Shown piece by piece: positions 46,080 to 54,803 of a stretch of 64,000 bases of DNA; position 1 is the first letter of the stretch; each line of letters begins with the position of its first letter. The notes below the pieces were generated by a model. It ran no database searches, was not told the origin of the DNA, and saw only the letters and a list, made by a program, of their open reading frames with translations. This DNA comes from Collimonas antrihumi. Lineage in GTDB: Bacteria > Pseudomonadota > Gammaproteobacteria > Burkholderiales > Burkholderiaceae_D. Location: the NCBI RefSeq assembly GCF_018304965.1, contig NZ_JAGQED010000014.1:1-64000 (forward strand). The letters run 5' to 3'. The position numbers and the translations under genes were made by a program.

Positions 46080-46246
46080 ACTCTTCAGATGAGCAAGCGA
46101 ATGGTGCGCGAGACGACAGCCATATCAGCTTTGAGGCAATCCAGAATATGGCAATGATCGAAGAAGAGTATGAAGGCATGGATTGCTATTTGCGTCAGGT
46201 ACTCGATATCGATGTCGAACGAATCCAGCAAAATTATCTGGTGTAG
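46073..46246 (+). CDS. Small acidic protein, unknown function
   Basis: 57 residues, strongly acidic: FEAIQNMAMIEEEYEGMD and LRQVLDIDVERIQQNYLV, probably helical. Codon choice is coherent, and the start overlaps a leader ORF with a strong ribosome site. No family is recognised. It is followed by a palindromic repeat and a bidirectional terminator. Confidence 0.5.
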   Translation: MLNSSDEQANGARDDSHISFEAIQNMAMIEEEYEGMDCYLRQVLDIDVERIQQNYLV

Positions 46247-46249
46247 GGG

Positions 46250-46271
46250 TGGGCACGTACTTGTGCCCACG
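46250..46271. repeat. Palindromic repeat
   Basis: GTGGGCAC and GTGCCCAC around GTACTT. It is a relative of the palindrome at 8739-8772, placed directly after the small acidic ORF. Confidence 0.55.
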
Positions 46272-46327
46272 CGGTGTTCGGATCGGCACAGTATGGGCAA
46301 TAAAACCCGCCCTCCCTACGATCAAAT

Positions 46328-46359
46328 AAAAAAGCCACCGACAATGTCGGTGGCTTTTT
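46328..46359. terminator. Bidirectional terminator downstream of the M13 peptidase
   Basis: GCCACCGAC and GTCGGTGGC pair around AAT, with six A residues on the left and five T on the right. It can serve both the small plus-strand ORF and the M13 peptidase gene on the minus strand. Confidence 0.9.
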
Positions 46360-46379
46360 GGTTATAGCGATGGCTGCCG

Positions 46380-48455
46380 TTACCACATCAGGACGCGTTG
46401 CTCCGGCGACAGATACATCTTGTCGCCCGGCTTGACGTCAAATGCACTGTAGAAACCAGGCTGGTTGCTCAGCGTGCCGTTGCCGCGGAAGCGTGGCGGC
46501 GAGTGCGGATCGGTCTTCACATAAACGATAGCCTGTGCATCGCGCACCTTGCCGCGCCATACCTGAGCCCAGCCCAGGTACAAGCGCTGATCGCCGGTGA
46601 GGCCGTCGATTACCGCCGGCGTCTTGCCAGCCAGGGACAGGTGATAAGCCTTGTAGGCGATGGTCAGGCCGGAGTTGTCCGCAATGTTTTCACCCAAGGT
46701 AAGTTCACCGTTAACCTTGTAGCCGGGAACCGGGCTGTAAGCGCCGTATTGCGCTACCAGGGCCTTGGTCTTGACCGCGAACTTCTCGTGATCTTCCTTG
46801 GTCCACCAGTCGCGCAAATTGCCGATCTCATCGTACTGGCTGCCCTGGTCGTCGAAGCCATGGCTGATTTCATGGCCGATCACTGCGCCGATGCCGCCGT
46901 AATTGACGGCGTCGTCAGCGTTGGCGTTGAAGAACGGCGGTTGCAGAATCGCAGCCGGGAACACGATTTCGTTGAACTCAGGGTTGTAATAAGCGTTCAC
47001 GGTTTGCGGCGTCATGCCCCATTCGGTGCGGTCGACCGGCTTGCCGAGCTTATCGATATTGCGCTTGAATTCAAACTGGTTGGCGCGCATCACATTGCCG
47101 ACCAGGTCGTCGCGTTTGATGACCAGGCTGGAGTAGTCGCGCCATTTGTCCGGATAACCGATCTTCAGCATCAGCGTAGACAATTTCTTTTGCGCCTGCT
47201 TCTTGGTATCGGCGCCCATCCAGTCCAGGCCGTCGATGCTTTGGTGGTAGGCGGCGATCAGGTTGGCCACCAATTTTTCCATGCGGGCTTTGTTTTCAGG
47301 CGGGAAAAATTGCTCCACATAGAGTTGGCCCAAACCTTCGCCGATGCTGGCTTCGACCACATTGATGCCGCGCTTCCAGCGTGGTTCGTTTTGCGGTACG
47401 CCACGCAGCACGGTGCCTTTGAATGCAAAATTCTGATCGACGTATTCCTTGGACAGGTCAGAGGCATAGCTGCTCAGCACATGCCATTTGAAATACGCTT
47501 TCCAGACCGGCAGCGGAGTCTTTTCCAGAATCTTGTCGAGACCTTTGATATAGCTAGGCTGGCTGATCACCAGATACGACACCTTGTCCTTCAAACCGGC
47601 GCCGGCCAGATAGCCGTCCCATTCGAAATGCGGAGCCAGCGTGTGCAACTGCGCCAGTTCAACCCGATTGTAGGTCTTGACCGGGTCGCGATTCTGAACT
47701 TTGGTCCATTGCACCTTGGCCAGCTCGGTTTCCAGAGCGACGATGCTGGCGGCGTTTTTGCGGGCCGCCTTGTCGCCGGACAAAGTCAGCATGGCTTCCA
47801 CATGTGCCCGGTATTTGGCCAGCGTGTCTTTCAGCTTGGCGTCGTCGGCTTTCAGGTAATAATCGCGGTCCGGCAGGCCGAGGCCGCTTTGGCCGAGATC
47901 GGCAATGACTTTGCTTGAGTCTTTAGCGTCTTGATGAATGCCCAGATCGTAAGGCGCGCTGACGCCGATGCTGTTCAGATGGGCGATCAGGCTCGGGATC
48001 TGTTTCTTGTCTTTCAATGCATCGACGCGGGCGAATTCTTCGCTCAACGGCTTGACGCCCAGTGCTTCCAACGCCGGCTCATCCATGTAGCTGGCATACA
48101 GATCGGCGATTTTTTGCTGGTTGGAGCCGGGCGTGATGTTCTTTTCGGCGCTGACGGCGTCGACGATCGTATGCAGCTGGTTCAACGAGTTTTCACGCAA
48201 CTCATAGAACGCGCCCCATGACGATTTGTCGGCAGGGATTTCGGTTTTCTTGAGCCAGCTACCGTTGACGTAGCTATAGAAGTCATCCTGAGGGCGTACC
48301 GTCAGGTCGGCATTCTGCATGTCGATACCGCTGACCTGCTTCGAGGCGACGACAGCAGCGGCGGCGGTGCGGGGAGTTTGAGCGAAGCTGGCGGTGGAGA
48401 CGGTGTAGCCGGCAACCAGGGTCAGCACTGCTGCACAAATTAGAGAGCGTTTCAC
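46380..48455 (-). CDS. M13-family metallopeptidase (PepO/neprilysin type)
   Basis: 691 residues from the GTG at 48455, which yields a proper signal peptide (KRSLICAAVLTLVAGYTVS, cleavage after SFAQ) and has AAGGAT about ten bases upstream. The ATG at 48482 would lengthen the n-region. Zinc site: VIGHEISHGFDDQGSQYD (HExxH) and GENIADNSGL with the third ligand Glu. The C-terminal RVLMW replaces the usual Cys-x-x-Trp. It is a secreted endopeptidase acting on oligopeptides. An 11-bp repeat array lies 71-136 bp upstream. Confidence 0.93.
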   Translation of the reverse strand: MKRSLICAAVLTLVAGYTVSTASFAQTPRTAAAAVVASKQVSGIDMQNADLTVRPQDDFYSYVNGSWLKKTEIPADKSSWGAFYELRENSLNQLHTIVDAVSAEKNITPGSNQQKIADLYASYMDEPALEALGVKPLSEEFARVDALKDKKQIPSLIAHLNSIGVSAPYDLGIHQDAKDSSKVIADLGQSGLGLPDRDYYLKADDAKLKDTLAKYRAHVEAMLTLSGDKAARKNAASIVALETELAKVQWTKVQNRDPVKTYNRVELAQLHTLAPHFEWDGYLAGAGLKDKVSYLVISQPSYIKGLDKILEKTPLPVWKAYFKWHVLSSYASDLSKEYVDQNFAFKGTVLRGVPQNEPRWKRGINVVEASIGEGLGQLYVEQFFPPENKARMEKLVANLIAAYHQSIDGLDWMGADTKKQAQKKLSTLMLKIGYPDKWRDYSSLVIKRDDLVGNVMRANQFEFKRNIDKLGKPVDRTEWGMTPQTVNAYYNPEFNEIVFPAAILQPPFFNANADDAVNYGGIGAVIGHEISHGFDDQGSQYDEIGNLRDWWTKEDHEKFAVKTKALVAQYGAYSPVPGYKVNGELTLGENIADNSGLTIAYKAYHLSLAGKTPAVIDGLTGDQRLYLGWAQVWRGKVRDAQAIVYVKTDPHSPPRFRGNGTLSNQPGFYSAFDVKPGDKMYLSPEQRVLMW

Positions 48456-48525
48456 GAGTAAATAATCCTTATGAGAAGTCATCGGAAAAAACAGCCTTGT
48501 AAGGCATTCTATAAAACTATTGAAA

Positions 48526-48591
48526 TTTGAAATCAGTTTGAAATCAGTTTGAAATCAGTTTGAAATCAGTTTGAAATCAGTTTGAAATCAG
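48526..48591. repeat. Six perfect 11-bp tandem repeats upstream of the M13 gene
   Basis: TTTGAAATCAG occurs six times in a row, with degenerate copies at both edges. It lies between the M1 stop (48692) and the M13 start, in the probable promoter region of the latter. One unit per helical turn would place the same face of DNA in each copy. Confidence 0.9.
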
Positions 48592-48691
48592 TTTCAAACT
48601 ATCTGAAACTACTTGAAGCCACTTAAGCCCTGGACTTAAGCCCGCTGATACGCCAAGACGAACATAGCCCCATTGTTCCATTGTTCTGCCA

Positions 48692-51394
48692 TCAGCGCAG
48701 AATGGCCTCCGGATCTTGCTTATCGCGCAACGCAGTGCATAACAAAGTCTGTTCACGGGTTTGCGCCAGGCCGCGTTCGGCGCCAGGCAAATGTTCGAGC
48801 AAAGGCTGGAAAAAAGCTGCCAGGCGATCTGCTTCGCGTTGCGAGCAGCTGTCGCCGGCAACCAGCCCGGGCAATCTGCTGCCGGACATTTCACCGCTGC
48901 GCTTGATCAGTTGCACATGGTTGGCGGTAAACCACTTCCACATTGCTTCGCGGCCTTCGCCATCTTCCCGGCTGGCACGCAACAAGGTACTCATCTCGCC
49001 GATTTTGACGCGTGGATCCAGCGCCAGGTTGCGGGCACGTTCAGCGCTGCCGGCGGTAGTGGCAGAGCCCAGGCCGGCCAGCATCGCCATGCGTTGCGCC
49101 GGTTCGCTGGCGGTGCCAAGCGCCTTGATTAACGCGTCGATGGCGGTGCTGCCGCTATCTTGCGTGCTGACTGCCAGCACCGAACGCAACAGGTCGGGGT
49201 TGGCTGCTTCCAGATTGAGCTGACCATCGGCATTCGGTTGCAACGCCTGTTTGCCTTGTGCCAGCAGAGCCTGCCGCACTTCTGGCAATTTCATGTCGAG
49301 CGCAAGAAAGTCTGCCAGAGAAGCGCGTAACAAGGCATCGTCCTGGCTTTCATTGGCGCGCCGCTGATAGCCGAGTTGCTGCAGCCGCGGCAGATACAGC
49401 TTGCGTGCCAGCTCAGTCAGACGGGTGCGTTGAGCATCGCTGCGCGCTTCGTACCTGGATAACCACTGGAGTGTCGGAATCAGCGCTGTCGCCACTTCGC
49501 GCGTGTCCGATTTGGCCAGGCGCGGCGCCGCTGCCAATACTGCCGCTGCATCCAGATCGCCGCGGCCAAAGCCGGCGTTGATGGCGTCAGCGTATGCCAG
49601 CTGTTCGGTGTCGGGCAGCTTTTCGAGATTGCCGGTCAGACGTGCCAGATCGTCGTGCGCCATGTTAAAGCGATAGTAGCCTGCAGCGTCGGCATTGGGC
49701 ATATACCAGCTGCTGGCAGACGCACCTTGCAGCACCATCTGGCCTTGTTTCTGGTCCAGCAATTCACATTGTGTTTTTGTCTCGCCGGCGGCAGCGCCGT
49801 TGGTGATGCTATAGCGTACGCACACTGGAATGCCCCACAGCCGCTTGGCTTCGCCGGTCGAACCCAGCGGCAGGTAACGCTGCTGTTTCAGATGCAGTAC
49901 CGCCTTGCCGTTTTCCCAGCTGAGGGTGGTGTCTACCAGCGGCACGCCGGCTTGATCGAGGAAACTTTGCATTGCTTTGGCAAGACGCTGGTCTTTCCCG
50001 GACGCCTTGGTCAGCGCGGCGATCAGGTCGTCTGCGGTGGCGCTGGAAAACTGATGTTGCTTGATATACGCCCGCACGCCCTTGCGGAAAGTATCCGCGC
50101 CCAGGTAGCGCTCGAACATATTCAGTACGGCCGCGCCCTTTTGGTAGGTGATGCCATCGAACGCTGTTTCGATATCGCCGTTGCCGGTGATCGGCTGGCG
50201 GATGCGGCGCACGCTGACCAGGCTATCGTTTTGCATGGCGTAGTTGGCGCCGCCGATCAGCTCCAGGTCGGCACGGTATTCCGGATGCAGCTGCCGCGTG
50301 ATCTTGCTTTGCATCCAGGTGGCAAAGGCTTCGTTCAGCCACAGATCGTCCCACCATGGCATGGTGACCGTATCGCCGAACCATTGATGCGCCAGTTCGT
50401 GGGCATTGACATTGAACGAGCTGCGCACATTGTGCGCCGGCGAATTGGCATCGAGCAGCATCAGGTAATCGCGGAAAGTCACCAGTCCCGGATTCTCCAT
50501 GGCGCCGGCGGCAAAGTCAGGCGCTGCCAGCAAATCCAGCTTGTCGAACGGGTAGCCGAAACCGAAATAATCTTCCAGCGCAGTGATGATGGCTGGCGTC
50601 TCCGCCAACGCCGGCTTGATGCGCTGGCCTTCACCTTTGGGTGTGATGCCGCGCAGCGGTATTGCGTGAGAACGCCATTGCGTCGCCGGGATTTTCGGGC
50701 CATTCACGACATCCCATGGACCGACGGCAAACGCCACCAGATAAGTCGGCAGCGGCTTGGTAGTGGCAAAGCTGAGCTTGCGCCAACCGTCGCCCAGTTT
50801 CCGTTCTGAGACTTGCCGGGTGTTGGCGACGGCAACCTGGTTTTCAGGTACGGTCAGGCTGAGCGTGAAGGGCGTCTTGAATGCCGGTTCGTCGAAACCG
50901 GGGAAGGCATAGCGTGCGCTGATCGCCTCCATCTGCGTGATGACATACGGCTCGCCTTGACTGTTGACCTTGTACACACCTTCCAGCTGCTGATTGAACG
51001 GCGCGCTGTACTCCAGCATCACGCTATAACGTCCGGCTGGCAGCGTCTGGCCAAATTCGAGTGTTGCGACGCCTTCCTTTTTCGCCGCTACCTTGTATTC
51101 GGCTGTGTGAATTTTCTTACTGCTATCGGTGAGCGTGACTTTGCTGACGCTCAAATCATGGCCGTGCAGCCACAGGTGATCGGCAGCTTGTTTCAGTTCG
51201 ATGTCTATGGTGGCGTTGCCGGTGTATTCAAGCTGATGCGGATCGACCCGAAAGTCGAGCTGATAAGCCAGCGGTTGAACCCAGCGCGGTAATTTTCCCA
51301 GTGGTGCAGCATCATCCGGGGTCGCCGCTGCGGCGTTGAATGATGCGATGCTGATAGCGAGAGCGGCTAATGTGAAACGACGGGTAGTACACAT
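48692..51394 (-). CDS. M1-family aminopeptidase (secreted)
   Basis: 900 residues with signal peptide (RRFTLAALAISIASFNAAAA). Zinc and substrate motifs are GAMENPGLVTF for the N-terminal amine and NAHELAHQWFGD followed by LWLNEAFATWMQ, giving HExxH-x18-E. The long C-terminal helical domain is complete. The ATG at 51394 directly follows an in-frame GTG; either may start. It removes N-terminal residues from peptides in the periplasm or outside and is probably functionally paired with the M13 peptidase downstream on the same strand. Confidence 0.93.
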   Translation of the reverse strand: MCTTRRFTLAALAISIASFNAAAATPDDAAPLGKLPRWVQPLAYQLDFRVDPHQLEYTGNATIDIELKQAADHLWLHGHDLSVSKVTLTDSSKKIHTAEYKVAAKKEGVATLEFGQTLPAGRYSVMLEYSAPFNQQLEGVYKVNSQGEPYVITQMEAISARYAFPGFDEPAFKTPFTLSLTVPENQVAVANTRQVSERKLGDGWRKLSFATTKPLPTYLVAFAVGPWDVVNGPKIPATQWRSHAIPLRGITPKGEGQRIKPALAETPAIITALEDYFGFGYPFDKLDLLAAPDFAAGAMENPGLVTFRDYLMLLDANSPAHNVRSSFNVNAHELAHQWFGDTVTMPWWDDLWLNEAFATWMQSKITRQLHPEYRADLELIGGANYAMQNDSLVSVRRIRQPITGNGDIETAFDGITYQKGAAVLNMFERYLGADTFRKGVRAYIKQHQFSSATADDLIAALTKASGKDQRLAKAMQSFLDQAGVPLVDTTLSWENGKAVLHLKQQRYLPLGSTGEAKRLWGIPVCVRYSITNGAAAGETKTQCELLDQKQGQMVLQGASASSWYMPNADAAGYYRFNMAHDDLARLTGNLEKLPDTEQLAYADAINAGFGRGDLDAAAVLAAAPRLAKSDTREVATALIPTLQWLSRYEARSDAQRTRLTELARKLYLPRLQQLGYQRRANESQDDALLRASLADFLALDMKLPEVRQALLAQGKQALQPNADGQLNLEAANPDLLRSVLAVSTQDSGSTAIDALIKALGTASEPAQRMAMLAGLGSATTAGSAERARNLALDPRVKIGEMSTLLRASREDGEGREAMWKWFTANHVQLIKRSGEMSGSRLPGLVAGDSCSQREADRLAAFFQPLLEHLPGAERGLAQTREQTLLCTALRDKQDPEAILR

Positions 51395-51593
51395 CACAGA
51401 TGAAATCCTCCCAAATTTGGTCTTGGGATTCTAGCCTGCACTACGCCGATTCGCTAGGAAATAGTATGAATATAAAAAGCAAAAATGTTTTTCGCGATGC
51501 GTGCACCGTGATTGCGCTTGTTTAGTGCGCGCCAATGCCGGCGCGGCTGTCAGCTTGTCTTATCTGGAATAAGTAAAGGTGATAGAGGGAAAA

Positions 51594-51624
51594 CAAAAAG
51601 CCGCCTCGAAAATTGAGGCGGCTT
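51594..51624 (-). terminator. Terminator of the GlsB-type gene
   Basis: On the minus strand GCCGCCTC and GAGGCGGC pair around seven bases and run into TTTTTG. It lies about 65 bp past the stop of the small membrane protein. Confidence 0.85.
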
Positions 51625-51686
51625 CTATTCAAACTACTATGCAGTCTGATTTACGCGGAGTTTTAAGTTTATTCGGGTGCGTGTAT

Positions 51687-51932
51687 TCAGGCACGCTTAA
51701 TAAGCCGCAGAATGAACAGCAAGATCACAGCGCCCACGGTGGCTGTCACAATTGATGCAATCCAGCCGCCGCCAACATGGATGCCCAGGACGCCGGCCAG
51801 CCAGCCGCCGATGAAGGCGCCGACGATACCAACGATGATGTCAACCAACACGCCGAAGCCGCCGCCTTTGACCAGAACACCGGCTAGCCATCCAGCAATC
51901 GCGCCAATTATCAACCAAGCGATAAAGCCCAT
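51687..51932 (-). CDS. GlsB/YeaQ/YmgE-family stress membrane protein
   Basis: 81 residues with three glycine-rich membrane segments: GFIAWLIIGAIAGWLAGVLV, ILVDIIVGIVGAFIGGW and a last AVILLFILRLIKRA. AAGGAA precedes the ATG. The family is linked to general stress in other bacteria, with unknown mechanism. Confidence 0.92.
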   Translation of the reverse strand: MGFIAWLIIGAIAGWLAGVLVKGGGFGVLVDIIVGIVGAFIGGWLAGVLGIHVGGGWIASIVTATVGAVILLFILRLIKRA

Positions 51933-52119
51933 GATATTTCCTTTCAGAGTTGATTATCTTTAGACTACCAGCCAAGAGTAGCGTAAACAGCCTTGAAACA
52001 GCATCAAAGATAATCGTCCAATTGTTAAAGATAGATAAAATTTGAAAGTGGGTTGGAAAGTGAGTTGGAGTGCGTTTTATCGGATCCCACGCTGCCGGCC
52101 GTCACAATCGTCAACCAGA

Positions 52120-52169
52120 AACGGCAACGGGGCTCAGGATCATTAGTGACCCTGAGCCCCGTTGCCGTT
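52120..52169. terminator. Long hairpin after the DUF3761 gene
   Basis: Arms of 19 bp, AACGGCAACGGGGCTCAGG with its perfect complement, around a 12-base loop. It lies just past the stop of the DUF3761 protein. The T tract is short, so termination may be partial. Confidence 0.7.
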
Positions 52170-52186
52170 AGCTATGTTGCCAGCTA

Positions 52187-52678
52187 TTAGCTACAAGCTT
52201 TGCCATGGTCGGCATGTGCGCCTGCTGCTTTGGCAGCGGCTTCTGTCATATAGGAGCCGACCTTGGTTTTGCCATAGTATTTGCTGCCTTGGCAGTGGTA
52301 TACCTTGCTGCTGGTGTTGACCCAGACTTGGCCAGGGCCGCCGCCGGCTGCCGGAGCAGTTGCTGCAGCAGCTGGTTTGGCGGGAGCAGCAGGGGTTGCT
52401 GCCGGAGCGGTTTTAGCCATGGCGGCAGGAGCCGCGGCCGGTGCTGCGGCTGCAGGAGCGGCAGCAGCTGCTGCTGGTGCAGCGGCAGCAGTGGCATACC
52501 AGTCTTTTACGCCTTTGTGACCAGCGCAAGCGCCTTTCTTGGTAGCGTTGGAGGAGTAGCTGCCGTCCTTGCACAGGCCGGTGGTGCCGGCTGGCGCCGC
52601 AGCGGGTGCCTGGGCATAGCTGGCGACGGAAGTCAGTAAGGCTGCTGCAATTGCTGCTGAAATAAACAATGCTTTCAT
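52187..52678 (-). CDS. Secreted DUF3761 protein with Ala/Pro linker
   Basis: 163 residues from the ATG at 52678 (MKALFISAAIAAALLTSVAS), GGAG seven bases upstream. After cleavage near SYAQA comes the DUF3761 motif GLCKDGSYSSNATKKGACAG, then a long Ala-Pro linker (about residues 65-110), then a C-terminal piece with WVNTSSKVYHCQGSKYYGKT. The paired Cys residues suggest disulfides. Function unknown; extracytoplasmic. Confidence 0.85.
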   Translation of the reverse strand: MKALFISAAIAAALLTSVASYAQAPAAAPAGTTGLCKDGSYSSNATKKGACAGHKGVKDWYATAAAAPAAAAAAPAAAAPAAAPAAMAKTAPAATPAAPAKPAAAATAPAAGGGPGQVWVNTSSKVYHCQGSKYYGKTKVGSYMTEAAAKAAGAHADHGKACS

Positions 52679-53049
52679 TTTTTTCTCCATGGAGTAAGTG
52701 ATGCTTGTGTGGCCGTTGAGCTGGCGCACTCTTTGTTTCGATATGTCTACTTCAATCTGTCTACCCGCAGCACCAATAAGCAATGTGTTGTGAGCCGTAC
52801 CTGGCAATATGACCGAGGTAGGTAATCAACGCGGCCGGATTGAATATGGCTGACATAACTATCGATACAATTGAAAACAATTGTGATATTTCTGCTGTAA
52901 GCCCTTGATTTATGACTTTTTGATGTATATCGGGAAACATTTTGCTTGCAAGGTATGCATCGGCCGATATTGTTAAAAAGTTACTTATTTTGAGAAAGTG
53001 ACGCAAGCCGATACCAGGCGTCAATTTGCACCGGCTTGCACATTCATGG
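52679..53049. other. Intergenic region upstream of the DUF3761 gene
   Basis: 371 bp, no supported gene. It should carry the DUF3761 promoter. A hairpin GCAAGCCG/CGGCTTGC at 53003-53039 may terminate the barrel gene at 53050. An 87-codon minus frame over 52761-53024 has no recognisable product. Confidence 0.45.
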
Positions 53050-54096
53050 TTAAAACGCGTAGCGCGCGCCTATGGTTGCCGTGTAGCGTGGGGCGAGCTG
53101 CACACCATTGACTTTTTGGTAAACCGGTAATTGCACAAAGCCGTACAGCGAGATCTGGGGGCTGACCGGCACCGTTATGCCAGGGCTGAGATAGGCCAGG
53201 GTGCCACCGGTGCTGACCGTGTCGGCATTGGCGCCGACATCATGCAATACGCGCCGCACGTTCAGCTGGATTTGCGGGATGAAATCGGCGCTGCCCATAT
53301 AGCGCAGGCCGAGATTCAGATTGGCGCCGTCGCCAGGGCGATATTGATCGCTGGAATTCAGCGCCTTCTGCACTATCCCCTGGACGAAGTAATCCCAATC
53401 CTTGTTGAGCGTATCCATATAGTAGACGCCGAGAATGGCATCGGTGGTGCCGGTGCCGGGTTGCAGGCCGCGATCGATAGGCACCGGGCCGGGCGCGGTG
53501 GGATCGGTCGAGGTGCCGGTACCGGTATGGCTGCCGGTGGGCAGTTTCAGACCGAACAAGACACCGAAATTATGTTCGGGCGTGAAGCCCTGGTAGCGGC
53601 CGACAAGTTTGATGTCGCCGATGCTGGAAGTGCGCGAATCGTACTGGCCGCCGCCATCTCCAGGCGTGACGCCGTCCGACGCCGTACCCAACGTGCTATG
53701 GCGGCGCATGATGTAGGGCAGTTGCAGATTGATGCCCCAGTCAGGATTGAAATTGTAATCGAGCCCTAGCGTCAAATAATTGTTGCGGGTGTACTTTTCG
53801 ACTTCTTGCGGATTGCCGTTATTGGAAATCCGGCTGGCGGCGCCAGGCGAAATCTTGCCGGTGCCGCTACGCAGTTGATCCTGGTTCAGGTAATCGTAGC
53901 GGATGTCCATCTTCAGCCCGGAAGAACTGCTGATGCCGAGGTTGTCCCAGTCGGAACTGAGGGTGCAGCCGCAACTGGCGCAAGCCAGTGCCGCATGAGG
54001 AAATAGTGCGCTAAGAGCGAGTGCAGCTGAAAGCGCAGAAAACGCAGAACGCGGCGGTACTGCCGGCCGGATGCGGAGGTGTGATGGCGTGGCCAT
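53050..54096 (-). CDS. Predicted outer-membrane beta-barrel protein with Cys-rich N-terminus
   Basis: 348 residues, AAGGA before the ATG. The signal peptide ends near PHAALA, directly before CASCGCTLSSDW, a CxxCxC cluster. The rest is rich in alternating aromatic and polar strands (YLTLGLDYNFNPDWGINLQL, and VLFGLKLPTGSHTG) and ends in RYAF, the terminal Phe usual for outer-membrane proteins. The cysteines may bind a metal. The DUF2946 gene just upstream on the same strand suggests a metal-linked pair. Confidence 0.75.
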   Translation of the reverse strand: MATPSHLRIRPAVPPRSAFSALSAALALSALFPHAALACASCGCTLSSDWDNLGISSSSGLKMDIRYDYLNQDQLRSGTGKISPGAASRISNNGNPQEVEKYTRNNYLTLGLDYNFNPDWGINLQLPYIMRRHSTLGTASDGVTPGDGGGQYDSRTSSIGDIKLVGRYQGFTPEHNFGVLFGLKLPTGSHTGTGTSTDPTAPGPVPIDRGLQPGTGTTDAILGVYYMDTLNKDWDYFVQGIVQKALNSSDQYRPGDGANLNLGLRYMGSADFIPQIQLNVRRVLHDVGANADTVSTGGTLAYLSPGITVPVSPQISLYGFVQLPVYQKVNGVQLAPRYTATIGARYAF

Positions 54097-54168
54097 GATG
54101 TTCCTTGGTTAAATTGTAAGGCGTGAAGGCCAACTCTCATGCATGAGAGTTGGCGCTAGCTGACAAAA

Positions 54169-54537
54169 TCAAGAAAAGACCGGTGGGCCGCGCGATTGCG
54201 GTTTGAGCCAGGCTACGCTGGTGTGGAGGGTTGATACGGCTGGCGCCAGGTCGACGCCTTCGCTGGCAGGAACCTGCCATTGATTCAAGCTGGGTGGTAA
54301 GCCGATATCTGCTGCATGGATGAAGCACAGCAGGCAGTGGCCTTGGTGATCCTGGTCCGGCGCCCCGGGGTTGCCGGAGTCAGGTGCTTTTACATGTCCG
54401 GCAGTGCTGCACAGTTCGCCTAGTCCCAGCGGTTGCCCATGGGCGACAGGCAGCAACTGCACCACGCTTGGCAACAATGCTGCAAACATGGCCAGGCAGA
54501 CGGCAAGCTGACGCAATGAGCGGGGCAAGTGGAGCAT
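54169..54537 (-). CDS. DUF2946-family secreted protein
   Basis: 122 residues. Signal sequence RQLAVCLAMFAALLPSVVQ, then the DUF2946 signature HCLLCFIHA in the middle and WLKPQSRGPPV at the end. Members occur next to copper-related receptors and transporters in other proteobacteria (recalled). Here it precedes the Cys-rich barrel by about 70 bp on the same strand. Confidence 0.8.
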   Translation of the reverse strand: MLHLPRSLRQLAVCLAMFAALLPSVVQLLPVAHGQPLGLGELCSTAGHVKAPDSGNPGAPDQDHQGHCLLCFIHAADIGLPPSLNQWQVPASEGVDLAPAVSTLHTSVAWLKPQSRGPPVFS

Positions 54538-54554
54538 GGGCGTAGCGTTACTGG

Positions 54555-54728
54555 TTAACTGTTCGCCGATATGGCAAATTCAGCCGTATGGTAGCGCGTC
54601 GCCAGGACGCGAGCAAGTTGGGTAAACCCTATTGACGCCTTGGGTAATCGGGTGAGTTGCCAAGCCTCTGGGTGCAGATCGACCTTGCACCAATCCTTGT
54701 CGTCGATATTGTGCAAGGAGATGATCAT
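54555..54728 (-). CDS. Unannotated small ORF, 57 residues
   Basis: Starts MIISLHNIDDKDWCKVDLHP and continues through LTRLPKASIGFTQLARVLAT to a TAA 17 bases before the DUF2946 start. AAGG lies three bases before the ATG, closer than usual. The codon choice looks like that of neighbouring genes. It may be a short protein or the remnant of a larger one, because the frame stays open a little upstream (DAKSKV). No family recognised. Confidence 0.4.
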   Translation of the reverse strand: MIISLHNIDDKDWCKVDLHPEAWQLTRLPKASIGFTQLARVLATRYHTAEFAISANS

Positions 54729-54746
54729 TACCTTGCTCTTGGCGTC

Positions 54747-54783
54747 AAAAAAAAAAGCCGGCCAGCGCTAGGCTGACCGGCTT
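54747..54783 (-). terminator. Terminator of the cytochrome b561-YceI operon
   Basis: On the minus strand AAGCCGGTCAGC pairs with GCTGGCCGGCTT (one G-T pair) and is followed by a run of about ten T residues, 20 bases past the last YceI stop. Confidence 0.9.
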
Positions 54784-54803
54784 TGTCGCTGCCAGAGCCA
54801 GAT

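Noticed and set aside
46398-47918. 506-codon plus-strand frame opposite the M13 peptidase
   Set aside because: Mirror frame of a clearly assigned gene; no recognisable product.
48526-48591. CRISPR array
   Set aside because: Units are 11 bp with no spacers; simple tandem repeat.
49655-50809. 384-codon plus frame opposite the M1 aminopeptidase
   Set aside because: Antisense shadow of a gene with intact catalytic motifs.
52761-53024. 87-codon minus ORF between the barrel and DUF3761 genes
   Set aside because: No clear ribosome site, overlaps the hairpin at 53003-53039 and shows no recognisable domain.
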